A stretch of DNA of 64,000 nt from Cotesia glomerata (GCF_020080835.1 NC_058160.1:25283152-25347151); one strand, 5' to 3'; shown: positions 1-22,588, counted from the first letter of the stretch. Numbers and translations: made by a program. The notes: generated from the sequence alone by a model not told the origin.

Positions 1-1198
1 AATAAAGATAAAGAAAAACCTTATACAGAGAAGAAATGCAGTCACAAAAATTTTAGTCTAACTGGTTTTGAAGTTGGGCAGCTGATAACCAATAATCACT
101 AAAATATTATATTTTTGAATGTATATTTATAACTTTGATTAAATTTCACGTTAGCAAGAAACATTATCATAAATAACGGATAAGTAAATTCGAGTATTAA
201 AAGCAAAAATTCATTAGTGGATTATACAGAGATTATAATTTTTATCTTTCGCAGACACTTGTCTTCTTCGCCTTCATCTTATTAAACTCGTGACGAGTGA
301 TACACGCCTAAGAAAGACATAATAAATTTTATCGGTGAATAAGAATATAAAAAGTAAATTTTTACAATATGTATTATTAACTTTATTAATCTAACTATTT
401 AATTGCTGGCGAATTATTTTTTATCGTGTTGTGTTTATAATACAAGATCAAAAAATAGTTGTTTTGATTATAAATAATAACAATCATAATAATTATTGCT
501 TATGAACTTTATCTACGAATGTAAAATAAAATGGATTGCTACATATATTTACAAAGTCAACGGAGTTTATTCTTAGTAATCGTTTGTTTTTGCTAATAAA
601 TTTTTGACGTTATTATTTAAACAAAAATACCCACCGCGTATTTGTTTCAGATCTTTAAAAGCAAAATCACTATTTTATTATTTATGAGTTTAAATTTCTC
701 TTGTGCGTAATTCATATAAAATCTACATTTATCGAGATGGATATTATTATAAAACAAGTAATAAATATTTAAAGTTAAACTACCGAGTCATATTACGGCT
801 TTATGTAGACTATTATCGCATCTGAGTGATGGTGTTGCGTCAATAAATTTTTTTCCTAATATATAATGTGTTTGTATCTTACACGCTGGATGATGAATAA
901 TCAGTGACAGCGAGAATCCCCGACCTAATAGTAGTGTAATATGATTTAAATAATTATAAATATCTGCGTATAAATATAAATATAAATTCCCGTGACTTAA
1001 GAATATTTTATTTATTTAATTGCGTGATTAATGTGAAGATATTTATTGTTTTTTATTGCTAAATAAATATATTTAAACTCGTTAATTAATTATATTATCT
1101 GAAGTTATTTTAAATTTATTCCAAGTCAATTCAAATAATAAGACGAAGCATTTTAATTTTTATTAATTATATTGTAAGTGAAGAAAATATTTATTAAA
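1..1198. other. AT-rich upstream region of lipase A
   Basis: No coding exon is visible on either strand. The sequence is AT-rich without clear repeats. The last few hundred bases probably contain the promoter and 5' UTR of lipase A, but I see no core promoter motif I would defend. Confidence 0.5.
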
Positions 1199-10064
<8,866 letters not shown>

Positions 10065-13000
10065 AGTTAATCACCGGCGAAAATTTACTCTTATCTTAAT
10101 TGAAATAATAATTTTATTTCTTATTATTTTAAATACGATTAGAAATAAATTATCAGAACGTGGGAGTGCGTGCGTAAGATGTATATAATATCATTACTAT
10201 TAATTATATATAATAAATGTTATAATTTATAATCTAAGCTACATAGAATTATTAATTTTAATTATTACTAAATGTTGGCATAAAAATATTTAATTTATTA
10301 TCAAATAAGTAGAGTTGTATAAATAAAATATGGAATGTTAATTGTAAAACGATTAATCGATTGTTAATTTAAATAAAGCCTATAAAAAGTGTAAAATAGA
10401 TACTAATATAGTGCAATAAAGGTACTAGTACGTACCAGTTAAGTTAAGTCATAAAACAACTATTATACCGTAGAATAGACATAATGTAGACAAATATTAT
10501 CAACGTTTTATTCATAATAATCGTCTAGTTATATTATATATACTCCTACATGATGTGAGCGTGACACACATCGACATTCTACGATTAATACTACTCCTGG
10601 TCCCAGTACACTCGCATTCACCTGACAACTCAAGTTAAGGCTTAAGCTAGTGCTACAGGTAGCGGAGCAACAACAGCGGGGGCAAATCTCTCATTTCTCG
10701 TATACACACGAGGCTTTAGCAAATCTTACGTGCATTCAGTCGAGCACCGGTACTCTATACAGACGTGCTTTTTATTTACAATATTTATTTATTTTTTTAT
10801 AATTTCAGTGTCTGTTGAGAATTTTATACGAATAATTAATTAACTTAATAATTCAATAATTTTAATTATTGTTGATAAATTGTAATTTGTTAAAACATTG
10901 ATGTTAAAAAGTGTAATTGTATAAATTTGTGAAAAATTGATATTACCATCAACAATTACATGTGAGATATTTTAACTAAAATATGGATTAACAAAATGCT
11001 CGATAAATAAAAATAATGTTAAGTGACATGCGAATTAAAAACCGATGACAATGTAAGTCACAAGTATATTTTTTATTTATTTAGTAAAAAAAATTTAACA
11101 ATATCAATAAATAATTTCATTGTTAGAAAATGGGGTTTTAAAATTGGCGGTATTATTTCTGCGGTTAAATTTTATTGTAGATTATAAATCACATAATAAT
11201 AATTATAAATTATAAGAAAACAATTTTATAAAGAATTCTCAAGATTCGTATCATTCTAAACGATAAATGTTATAGTTTTACCGCTCTTCATGTCATTATT
11301 ATGAAGATAAAAGCTATTTGCTCTTATTTATATTTATATTTATATTTATACTTCAAAATACATCTATATATACTTATGCGAGATGATTATAATGAAGCAC
11401 GCGACTGCGCTTTCTCCACGTAGTCGTCATCGCGTTTACCAACACAAACTTAACATATGAAGATATATATATATTTTGTACACTTAAAAAAAGTAAATAA
11501 AATATGTTTACCTTTTACTGATCCATGTCTACATATGTACACTGTAAGATAAACATTAATTTAGGATTAGCGCAAAATTGCTCATATAATATAGTAAAAA
11601 GTACATTTTTTAGATAAAATAAATTCACCGGATATATTTGTTGTAAAAGACATCAAAGCTGGATCATTAATGCTGATAGTACATAGTATTATATGTAATA
11701 TATTAACAAACAACTTTCTTGATGTATTTTGTCGTTAACTAATTTTTTTTTCTTTTATTTTATTCATTAAAACTACGACTGAGAACTGAAACTGAAACTG
11801 ACCGATAATTAATTATTAATAGTCAGACGAATGTTTATGTGTTTAATAGTTATATATGTTTTTATCCTTGTACTGTGTACTATTTAGACAACACAGAGAA
11901 AAAATTTATTTAAAAAAAAATGAGCAATGTAATAAGAAATTAATTTGTTAAAAATTTTGATTTCTTCAGCGAAGAAATCAAAATTGTTCTCACAGTAACT
12001 TTCTTGTAGAAAAAAAAAATTCTAAATTTGGGAAAAAACAAATTTGAATAAAAATTCACAAGTTTTCTATCTAAAATTGTTTTTTTCCGAATCAAAAAAG
12101 TTTAATAAATAAATAAATAAAATAATATAAACGGGATTTTAGTAAGTGGTAACTCAGATGCCCGAGGCATTTTTTCACCGTATGATGCACGTCAACTTGA
12201 CCCACCGCAATTCTACATATAGATAATTTTCACTCTCCGTTTACTTTCCTGCAAACTCTCTCATATCATGCGAACGCACAAATATCTGCGCGCTATTTTG
12301 TAATAAAATAATTATTATTTTCACTGGTTTGATCTTCGGTAATCGAGGATAAACATTTTAAACTTATCACTAATCAATCTCGGAATTTGTTTTATCTGCC
12401 TGCGTAAACACCTTAACTTGATTTTTAATGATTGAGGATTTCCAGGTCTAGTGAACATTCTTAATGATTTAGGATTTAACAGCGTCTTTTTATAACATAT
12501 AAAGATTTTAGATGCATTTTACTATTTTAATTTAATTTATTGGAAATTCTCAAATTAAATTTTAAAGCCGATGATTCAAAACATTTTTAGAAGAAATCTA
12601 TATGTTGAGAAAGTAGAGTAGCCATCACAGAAACTCGGTCGCGTGGTTTTCTGACCTGCTTTGAAAGTGGCATAACTTCCTCGATTTTTTTATTCCTTTA
12701 AATTCTTTAACCACAATTTTTGCAGATACTTTTTATCTTTCCTTTCGAATTGTATAAAAATAAGTTTTTATTTTATTTATTGACTTATTTTTTTCTTCTC
12801 AATACTTATGAACAAGTTTGGAAGAAATATTTTTTATAAATAATAAACTTTTTTCTTTAATGTTCCTGAGGCGTTACACTTTCTATAACAGTCTACACAT
12901 GAGATTCTATCACATGTTTTTTTTTTTATGTAATCTACTATTAAATTGTCGTACATTATTATAAACATTATCATTTTTTATATTTAGTATCAAACTCTCA

Positions 13001-15198
13001 ATTAATTTAATTTAGATCTCATGAAGAAAAAATTTTATATCATTTACTCATAACTTCTCTTCTTGTAAATAATTATTTTAAAAAATCTACTACAATTATT
13101 TATGACATTTTTCTTAATAAAGTCAACGTAAAAAAAAAACTTTTCTGTAGTAAACATTATTTAGATTTATTAAAATAATTTTCAATATTAAATTATGCAG
13201 AGAGAGAAAATACTTATGTAGAATTTTAATAAATTTAAATTACTCTTATTTCTGATTAATTAATATTTTCCGTAGCATCAAAATGTTTTGAACTGAAAAA
13301 TAAAGTTACGGTCAACTAATTTCTTCCTGATTGAATTAAATATAAGGATTTCTTCCTGATTTAATTAGATAAAAGGATAAATTAAATATAAAATTTCTCC
13401 AATGATAATAAATCAAATTTACTTACAATTTTTCTCTTAAATTTTATCAAGTTCTCAGAGAACAATTCATTTTTTAAATATAGAAAAGTCTGATTTGCAC
13501 TTAAAAAATAATAAGAAAAAAATATTGCAATTCATGAGTACCCACAGCCGTTATAATCGTAGTTTCCGCATCGCGCTTAGTCTCTTGATCCAACACTTTA
13601 GCATGCTTTTGCACGTGCAAGCAAAAGTGTACAATCAAATTAATCGACGATGCACGACGGCTTCCTACATATACGTACACCGTGGAATATTAAGAAAAAA
13701 ACAATGCGATTAAGCTTAAAGGCCATTAGCCTTCACGTAATACCCTCATACTGACATTAGCTATTATATTTCTATTTCCAGACAATTTTTAAAAACAATT
13801 ATTAATTTTTTTTTTTATTTTATAACACTCGTCTTCGCAATAATAAAATACATAAGTCTTTAAAATGTTATTATAAAATAATAAACGCGTAATCGCTGTA
13901 CGTTTCAACTACTGTTTGTACATTATTGCAATAGTTCACCGCTTGAATGTCAAACGGCAGCGTTAGAGTCTTAAACCGCGGTTAATAAAATTGAATTGCA
14001 TGTGCAAAGAAGTAATTTTTATTGTCAACCGTAAATTATTAAATTGAAAATAAAATAATAAATTAGAATTATATTTAAAATAGGCGAGGAAGAACAAGAA
14101 TTTTATTTAATACTCTTACTTAAACTCGCAAATATATCAAACTATACTTTCCCCCTGATAGCTTTTACATTATATATAGTCATAGTTAACGTTAGCAAGC
14201 ATGTAAATTGTGAATATACTTTCTTCAAGACAAGATCATTTGGCATAGCTTCTATTCGAGCGTCCGGTTAAAAAAACTCGCCAACAATAATTAACTATTT
14301 TAAAATAATTAAATCATTAATCATAGTCCCCCGCAGTTAATTTGTAACCACAATTACCTATTAGCATTAGATACACACAGATTTATCTATTAGTTTAATT
14401 TATACTCGTGTAATGCGTCAGTTCCTTGTAAAAAAAAATTTATTTATAAGGCATTAAAATTTACGGCGCAAAAAGATAAGTCCAGATCAACAAATTGAAT
14501 TAACTTGGTAATAAATTCAAAATTATTCATTTTAATTATAATTATTAAATTACTAAATGATATAATAAAAAAATAATTACTTAAAAATAAATCTGTTGAG
14601 ATTTTTAAATTTCATCAGAACTTTTTCATAAAATCTCAATACCAGGATGTTAATTTTTATATCCGTAGCATTACCATTAATCATTTACTCATTACATTTA
14701 CTTCCGGAAGTCGTACATTATATAAGTAAATATTGAAAAAAAAAAAAAAAAATTTACAAAAGTTTTTTGTAGTTCATTTATCTGCGTAGCAATTTTTTGT
14801 TTTTGTAGGATACATAATGATGTGATTGGACGTTTAAGTGGGAATCGCACACACAAGTCCAGTACATAACACACGTAGAGAAAAAGTGAAATCTGCTCGG
14901 GTGTTGATACTTTGCATTGCTCCCGCATGCTCAAGAATTAAAATTAATCTAAAGAATGTTTATTACACAACACAAATAAATATTATTTTTTTTCAAGGCC
15001 TCTCATTTTTGTTTATTATTTTATATTTAATCGTTACACTGGTGTAAGCTTTTTAAACTCATTAGCAATTAGTGATTAAGCACTTGCTCTTTACTATAAT
15101 TACGTAATTTTTCTAAGTGAGCCCACAATGAAAATAAATGATAGTTTAATTAATTTATTAATTTTATAAAATTAATGAAAATAATTGTGCATTAAAGA
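10065..15198. other. Intergenic region between lipases A and B
   Basis: After the 3' UTR of lipase A I find no convincing coding exon. At 10560-10770 the base composition is less AT-rich and includes a possible initiator (TTCAGTC near 10737); 11053 is a strong GTAAGT donor, so 10738-11052 could be a non-coding first exon of lipase B. A hairpin lies at 11953-11985 and a palindromic E-box at 13609-13620. A short open frame at 13495-13713 has no recognisable similarity and I do not call it. The rest is AT-rich with A/T runs. Confidence 0.5.
11953..11985. repeat. 15-bp stem hairpin
   Basis: AATTTTGATTTCTTC, a 3-nt loop AGC, then its exact reverse complement. It sits about 60 bp downstream of an ACACAGAGAAAAAATTTA motif resembling local MITE ends, so it may be the core of a decayed MITE. 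Confidence 0.75.
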
Positions 15199-17720
15199 AT
15201 GAGGAGGATCGGGGGTCCAAAGAAAAAACTCATTATAACAACAAGAACAACAACAAAAAGTACACTTTTTATCCTTTTTATCACATTAACACCGATAGCC
15301 TGTTCAACAGCCGCTGCAGCTGCCGGAATTTTGGACCCGTGGCAATGGACACGAAGTGATAAAATTGAAGTTAATATACCGTGGTTGCCATGTATGTTCA
15401 ATTGAAATTTTTTTTATTTATTAATTTACAATGTAGTATTGAAAAATTATAAATTTGTAGTTGAAAACGAAACGAGGTGTTATGATGAACTCGGCTGTCT
15501 CAATATAACTAGGAGCTGGTACCATTTGATACATCGGCCGCTCAATGTCTTTCCTTTGCCCCGGGAAGTTATCAATACGAGGTTTATACTTTATACAAAT
15601 GATAATCCTACAGAGGTAATTCAATTGTTTCAAATATTTAAAATTTTTTTAAAGTTTAATAGTTTTATTCACTGATAGGATTTTATTATAGTTAAAAATA
15701 TTTATTAATATTTAACAAATCATTCATTAGAGACCACTTTTTAGTTCTTAACAAATATTTCTTAGTATTTAAAAAAATTTATTAATATTTAATAAATGAA
15801 CATCAGATTTATTTAATACAAAAAAATCATTTTAAATACTAAGAAATATTTATTGAATAGTAAAAAATGGTCTTTAATAAATAATTTGTTAACTATTGTA
15901 CTGAAAAAAAATTAATTTGAATTAAGAGAAAAGTTTTTGAACCAAGAAAATAATTTTGAAAAATTTTTTTTCTGAGTATGAAAATTTTCTCAGTTATAAT
16001 TTTTAATATTAAAAATTTTATGATAAACTTAAATAGACATTTTTAAAATTTTTAACTTCTTGCTGAGTAAAATCTACCAAAAAGTCAACATTTTTTTGTG
16101 CAACTTGAATTTTTATTACATATGATGTCAGTTGATTGCAATAATTCTGGTTTACTTCCATCCGTGGGCTGAAAAAGTTTGCAATAAAAAATACTCAACA
16201 TGTTAAATACGTAACTTTTGATAAACTTGGTAATTTCTCTTATGTTAGATATTTTTATTGCATATTACGTAGGAAAGTTTTCAATGTATTATACATTCCT
16301 GTTAATAATTTTCATAAGAAAAAACAATCCGTAGAAAATATTACTTAGCATACGTAACAAATCATTCATTAACTGGTTGTTAAGTTTTATCACAAATTTT
16401 TATCTTGACTTTTATAAATTACCAAAGAATTTTTTATATCATATCAAGTGATTCATTTTTTTCTCAATCTTTCTCAAATTTTACTGATTAATTCAATGTA
16501 AAAATTATTTTTAGGGCCAAGTTCTTATTGTAGGAAAAGACAAATCAATAAAAAGATCAAATTTTGATCCAAAGCGTAAGACAAAATTCATTATCCATGG
16601 ATTTATAGACACCACACTGAGTAACTGGGTCAAGGTAAATATAAAGAAATATTAAAAATCCAATTCGCAAATTAAAGTATTATCATCATGATTGATGAGT
16701 CTGTATCTTCTGTTTTATGGAATCAACGTACATAATAGGAAATGAGAAATGAATTACTGCAACATGGTGACTACAACGTAATTATCGTTGATTGGGCCGG
16801 AGGAAGTTTACCGCTGTACACCCAAGCAACAGCCAACACTAGACTTGTTGGTTTAGAGATTGCACATCTCATCAAGCATCTCCATGTAAACATCTCTTTT
16901 TAATTGCCAATTAAATTAAATTTTATAATATGTCCCAACCGCCGAAGAAGATGACATTTAACAGTAATCAAATTTTTATTTCACAGACGAAATATGGGTT
17001 GGAGATGGGCGATGTCCACCTAATAGGCCACAGTCTTGGTGCTCATACTGCAGGATACGCTGGGGAAAAATTGCAAGGCGAAGTTGGCCGTATCACGGGA
17101 TTAGATCCTGCGGAGCCCAATTTCCAGGGTATGCCCAGCCACATTCGATTAGATTGGACGGACGCCCAGCTTGTTGATGTTATTCATACCGATGGGAAAA
17201 GTATCTTCTTTCTAGGTAAATTAAACAAATGAATGAATGGTAAGCCAAGAGATAAATTGACTGATATCTTTAAACATTGTTTAAGGATATGGAATGAGTC
17301 AGCCGTGCGGGCACTTGGATTTCTACCCAAACAATGGAAAGGAGCAGCCAGGATGTACAGATTTAAGTGAGACAACACCTTCACTGCCGCTCACACTAAT
17401 CAGAGAAGGTCTTGAGGAAGCGTCTCGCGTCCTTGTTGCCTGCAATCACATCCGAGCAATAAAACTTTTTATCGAAAGTATAAACTCAAAGTGTCAGTAT
17501 GTAGCGCACGAATGCAATAACTACGCGAATTTTCTCCGCGGTGAATGTTTCTCTTGTAAAAGTAATAACAGTCTCAGTTGTGGCATTATGGGCTATCATG
17601 CTGACCAGAGTCCTGCTTTGGTCAAAAGGTTAGCAATGGGCCAATCTGCCAGTACTTCTTTACTTGGTTCTAAATTTTATGTTTCTACTGGCAAAGAAGA
17701 TCCTTACTGTCGTAAGTTTA

Positions 17721-17764
<44 letters not shown>

Positions 17765-18713
17765 TTGTATGATACAATATAAATTAATGGTATAATTATG
17801 CATTCATCACTCATTACATATTGCTAATATTATTTTTTTATTTGAAATATAGGAAGACATTATAGAATAACAATGAATTTAGCAAGACCGCAAACTGCTG
17901 AAAGTTGGGTTCAAGGTTTTATGAAAGTTACGCTACATGCTGAAAATGGGATTATACGTAACATGGATCTTACTCCGAAGTAATTACCCAACTAATTATT
18001 TCAGTTAAAAGTTAATTTATTAAATAAATTTTTAATTTATTAAAAAAACATATGTATGGTTTATTTAGCGGGTATATGAGGCTAGAGCATGGTACCACAA
18101 GAAAGATAGTAGTGGCACACCCTGGAGGTGCAGCTAATGATATGGGAAAAATTCGAAAAGTAGAGCTCGCTTGGACGTATGACATGGATGTATTGCAACC
18201 GCGATCACTTTGTTTTTTTTGGTGCAATGACAGATTGTACGTTGATAATATTGTCGTTGATATAATGGAACTTCCAGGACGAGGGTATAAAAATTATCTA
18301 TTTTATGATTTTATATATCCACACAGAAAAAAAATATTCTTGAATCAAGTATATAATTTTGAAGAACTTCATCTTCTTGATTTGAGTAAAAAACTTCTTA
18401 AACTAAGAAATTTTTACTTGGTTTCAGTAAATTTTTCGTCTTGATTCAAGAAAATTACCCTCTTCAAAATTATTTTCTTGATTCAAGAATTTTCTTCTCG
18501 AATCAAGTTAATTTTTTTTTTTCAGTGCAGTAATTTCACTTTGTCATTATTATAGTTTGCCAATTATCGTTAACCGTTTTTTTATTTTTTGTACAATTAT
18601 ACAGGAAAAGAGAAACAGATTTCTCGAGTAAACTCTGCTCAATTCAAGGCCGTAAAAGTTACGCTGAAATAACGAGTGGTTCTAGTGCTGCTTTTGTTGA
18701 TAATTGTCATTAA
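15199..18713 (+). CDS. Lipase B: secreted pancreatic-lipase-family protein with PLAT domain
   Basis: Nine exons: 15199-15391, 15461-15615, 16515-16634, 16739-16885, 16987-17215, 17286-17711, 17853-17979, 18069-18284, 18605-18713; 573 aa. The N terminus is basic, then hydrophobic ([12 protein letters not shown]), then Ala-rich, fitting a signal peptide. The domain order is that of pancreatic lipases: IIHGF oxyanion region, VDWAGG strand, GHSLG (Ser221), GLDPAEP (Asp245), [11 protein letters not shown], lid between Cys305 and Cys334 (28 residues), then CNHIRA (His336). Exons 7-9 encode the PLAT domain, which in this family supports interface or colipase binding, and end with a conserved Cys pair (LCSIQG and VDNCH). 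Intron phases match lipases C and D, so this is the closest secreted relative of the anchored pair. AATAAA overlaps the stop region (about 18712). Likely extracellular or gut-lumen digestion of lipids; substrate not determined. Confidence 0.95.
15670..15902. mobile_element. CACTGATAG-type MITE in lipase B intron 2
   Basis: It begins CACTGATAGGATTTTATTAT and shares its interior (repeats of TTAATATTTAA and TTAGTATT words, arranged as an inverted repeat) with the MITE at 23846-24116. The right end is decayed. Confidence 0.5.
17719..17765. repeat. (ATT)n microsatellite
   Basis: Trinucleotide run directly after the exon 6 donor of lipase B (GTAAGT at 17712). It gives a spurious poly-Ile extension if the exon is read through. 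Confidence 0.9.
18321..18530. mobile_element. ACACAGAAAA-type MITE in lipase B intron 8
   Basis: It begins ACACAGAAAAAAAATATTCT and ends with a T-run before CAGTG. The interior is made of mirrored CTTGATTCAAG and TTCTTGATT words. Relatives occur at 29848-29951 and in the tweek intron at 56418-57137. Confidence 0.55.
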
Positions 18714-19813
18714 TAAAACAAGAAGAATACATATAAAAAACTATTCAACAAACAAGAGGTGCAAGTTACCTTCAATACCATTTAGTTGGTGTTGTCTGTC
18801 AAACTCATTACTCAACGTTTTACAACATAATTTATATTAGTCTACAATATGTACAATATTATGTAAATACGAAAAAAAGCATCATATTTTTTAGCGATTT
18901 TTTTTTCAATGCGTTATAATATTATCACCGTCTTATAAAATAATACATTGTATTATATTTTCGCGCATTGTGCATGTATACGCTTATATATCTATAATTA
19001 TATTATTTTTTATACTTTTTATATTATTATTATTTTTATTATTGTGATATATTGTTAGAACATCCGTTAAAATAATTTTATTATTATAAATGGAAATATT
19101 TCTTCTTTACATTGTTTCATAAATATTTTGTATTATTTAAAGAACAAATAAATGAATAAGAAGTTTACAAATTAAAAATTTTTTTATCGCATTAAAAATT
19201 TATTTAATAAAAGAATTATATAATATTCTTTTGAAATAAAAATATCAATATTCTAACATTCAAACCCTATAATTTGCATTGACGCATTACACTCATCAGC
19301 GCACATGAATTTAATCTATTGCAGTTGAAAAGCACAATAGAGTATCACAGGAAATCTAACTTCCTAATTATCTATACACTTGATTGTCTTATTGTTAACT
19401 GTCTATTGAATTTTTAGCTTAAACAAATTATATAATATTATGTCACTTACAATTGTCTGTTGTTTGAATAAGAAAGTTTATTACTAAGTACAATGAATGT
19501 ATATAAGTCGCTCAAAATTTAAAGTAAAATTAGTTCTATAAAATCTCGTGTATGAACAGTCTATTTACAAATAGTAAATTTCTTCTTAACTGTTTTCATC
19601 TCCTGATTTAAAAGTCTATAAATACAATTTGAACCTTAACTGTAAATCTTACGGGCACATCAGTCTTCGAGGTAAACAGTCGCTGTAACCAGGGTATATA
19701 AACATGAAAGAAGTTCAAATTAAATTAAACAGAGCATTGAATTTGTATCAATAAATAAATACCGGGACATATTATGATTATGACCATAATAAAAACTTTT
19801 ATATTGACTTAAT

Positions 19814-21061
19814 GGGGGTATTCTAGTCTAGAGGTCTGAATTTCGAGCGTTTTTTGGCAATTAATATAAAAGAAGCAGTTAATATTTTTACCATACAATT
19901 TTTTATCATTTGTTTATTGATATTTCAAGAATACAAAAAAATACATTTCAAAAAAAAAAATAAATTTTCAAAAAGATATAAGTCCTTGAAGTAGAGAAAA
20001 AAAAAAGGCCGTGTCCTCGTGAAAAGGATTTCTCCCTTTGTATCCATCTGAAAAAAAAACAATGCCAAATTATTGATCAGTACAAATGTCATTGTCGCAC
20101 AAACCAACAAAACTTGAAAAAAAAATTTTTTTCACAAAATGGCGGCTGTTTAAAAATAGAAGTCGATTTTTTTACTCATTTTTCAACTTTCTCCAATTTT
20201 TTAAAAATATTACAATTTGAAATTTTCAATTTTTATTAGTTAGTGCGAAAGCGAGATAATTGAAGAATATTCATGCTGAATTTCAAGTAAATCGGCTGAT
20301 TAGAACCTAAGATATCTGCATCACCGTATCGAAAAAAGTAGTTTCGAGAAAAACGCGTTTAAAGTTTAACGTTCAGTTTCAGGCAGCGTAACTGATAAAA
20401 TAGTACGTATAACTTACATTCTCTTAATCAGCCATCCCAGCTTCATACATTGGGCCTTCCTCTACTTCATATTGACTGTTTTCAGCATTTCTGTCTGTAT
20501 AACGAGCAGTTCTTTCCTCTTTTGAAGCATCTGAAGCTCGAACCTCAGACCGTTCAATCCTTACTGCGTTGCGCCTAACAGCAAACCCATGGGATTCCAG
20601 ACCTATTTTTATTCCCATTAGACTCATTATTTGTAAAATAGGATAAAAGCCTTCATTGAAAATGCAAACTGCTAAACAATTAGTAATCTCAATTGTCTGG
20701 GACCCGGCATGGATATGTTTGGGTGCAAATGTCTATATTAAAGAGTTAAGTGACTCGTTGTTATTTTGAGTTTCGCTGCCCAAGCAACGTTCTAATAAAG
20801 AATCATCTGATAAGCATTCGTAAATAGGTTTCATAACTTTTAAAACCTTATCAGTTAGAGGTGGATTTCCATGGTGAAAGTCATCCTCAGTTCGTCCGCT
20901 CAACCCGGTCTAGTTGCCACGACACTAAAATGGCTGTAACTTTGAAAATAATTTGAATTTTGAAAAATCCTTTCAGGGAGATATTTTTGAATATCTAAAC
21001 TATCGAATTATGAAAAAAAAATTTTTTCATTTTTTTCAAAATTCTAGACTAGAATACCCCC
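19814..21061 (-). mobile_element. Kolobok/Mutator-like DNA transposon remnant
   Basis: Terminal inverted repeats GGGGGTATTCTAGTCTAGA (left) and TCTAGACTAGAATACCCCC (right), about 1.25 kb apart. TTAA is present next to both ends (CTTAAT on the left, CTTAA on the right), consistent with a TTAA target duplication as in Kolobok. It carries the C-terminal part of a transposase on the - strand and is internally deleted. Confidence 0.65.
20424..20914 (-). pseudogene. Broken C-terminal fragment of a Mutator/Kolobok-like transposase
   Basis: The - strand frame reads HHGNPPL, then LLERCLGS, TQNNNESLNSLI, then an in-frame TAG where the family usually has Trp, then CIFNEGF, MGIKIG and an end EGPMYEAGMAD. 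This motif order is familiar from the C-terminal half of transposases annotated as Mutator-like in arthropods. The N-terminal half is absent and there is at least one stop, so it cannot be functional. Family naming is from memory of motif order, not a search. Confidence 0.7.
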
Positions 21062-21856
21062 TTAAGACATTAAGTATATGACATTTTATACACTTAGAAA
21101 AAGATTTTATTAAAGATTATACCTATATTAAGAATTAACCCGTCAGAAGTTTGTTAGTCCTTAGAGTTTGTTAAAACTAAAGCCTATAACTTGATTATTT
21201 TTTCAGTAATTACATTTAAATTTTCTTTGTAATTTAATGTCGGCATCCTGAATCTGAAATGTACCCAGTTTTATTATTTAAAAAAAAAATAATTTTTAAA
21301 TTAAGCTGTTATCAAAGATTATACCTATATTAAGAATTAACAAGTCGGGAGTTTGTTAGTCGTTAGAGTTTGTTAAAACTAAAGCCTGCAGTTTGATTAT
21401 TTTTACAGTAAATCCTTGAATCACGTAACTATCCGTGTAAAACTGATATGATATCATTATGATGCTCATAATGAATATCATAATGAATCTCATATTTTGA
21501 CACTAATATGAGATTCATATAAAAGCCATATCAATACATTTGAAACCTGTAATAAGTAAAATACTTATGGAAACGAATTTTTTTTAACTAGATTATAAAA
21601 TTTTTATTTTTCTTGTTGGAGAAAGAAAATTTCTAGTAATTTGATTATGCCCGAGTAAAAACAGAATTCCGCCGCACCACCGCCGCAACACCGCTGCACG
21701 GCTTTTTAAGCGCCGCACCACCGCTGCACTACAGCCGTGAAAATTTTGGTTATTTTACAAGTGCCGTATCACCGCCGCACCAGCGCCGTGACAAGTAAAT
21801 AAATTTCTATTCGCCGCACCACCGCTCCACCACCGCCGCACCACAGCTGTGACGCG

Positions 21857-22588
21857 CCCGGGTAAAAATAAAATTATTAATTTTTACGAAAAAATAATAA
21901 ATTTCGTTCGACCGCCGCACCACCGCTGCACCACCGCCGCACCATACCACTGTTTGATGGTATATACATTGAAATAATATATTCGTTGATCATTCAAATA
22001 GCTTAACTAAATTTTTTAAGTTAAGTATGGCTTGCAGTGCAGTTGGCAATGTTCGAGACTTCCATGCAGACGATCCAGGTTCGAATCCCATCACAGTTCA
22101 ATTTTTAAAATTCTTTCAGAGTATTTCAATAGGCGTACCGCTTCTGTGCAACCCGAGGACGAAATTAAAAATCTACATCAACAATACGACTAAAAAAATC
22201 AATAATTTCGCGGTGCTTTGGCCTGATTAAAAAAAAATTTTTTTTTTTAATATTAGGCATTCGATTAAAAGGAGGTTGATCAATAGGTCTTACATAAAGA
22301 TTTCTAGTCGCATTATTTATTAATTAATTATTGCGTGATAAATTAATTATGATACCATTTTTTGTGAAATTGTAGGTATGATTTAGCATTGGTGCGGCGG
22401 TGGTGCAGCGGTAGTGCGGCGATGCTAGGGGGAGTAAATTTTTAGCGTGCGGCGTAATAGTCCGCCAAACGGCGGTCGTGCAGCGGTGGTGCGGCGGTAT
22501 GGTGCGGCGGTGGTGCAGCGGTGGTGCGGCGGTCGAACGAAATTTATTATTTTTCCGTAAAAAATAATAATTTCATTTTTACTCGGGT
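21857..22588. mobile_element. Inner element with CCGCCGCACCA minisatellite arms
   Basis: CCCGGGTAAAAATAAAATTA on the left is mirrored by a sequence ending TTTTTACTCGGG on the right. The roughly 95-bp arms contain tandem CCGCCGCACCACCGCTGCAC-type units. A further block of the same GC-rich units lies just outside at 21668-21850. It is nested within the 1986-bp element. Confidence 0.7.
22030..22095 (+). other. tRNA-like Pol III promoter sequence (SINE-like head)
   Basis: CAGTGCAGTTGG (22035-22046) resembles a box A and GGTTCGAATCC (22078-22088) is a canonical box B, at tRNA-like spacing. The acceptor and T stems do not pair properly, so it is not a functional tRNA gene; a tRNA-derived fragment captured in the element is more likely. 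Confidence 0.45.

Noticed and set aside
13495..13713. 72-codon open frame between lipases A and B
   Set aside because: No ATG at its start, no recognisable domain, no supporting splice context; the balanced base composition may reflect a regulatory island instead.
22030..22095. Functional tRNA gene
   Set aside because: Box A and box B are present, but acceptor and T stems do not pair and it lies inside a transposon.
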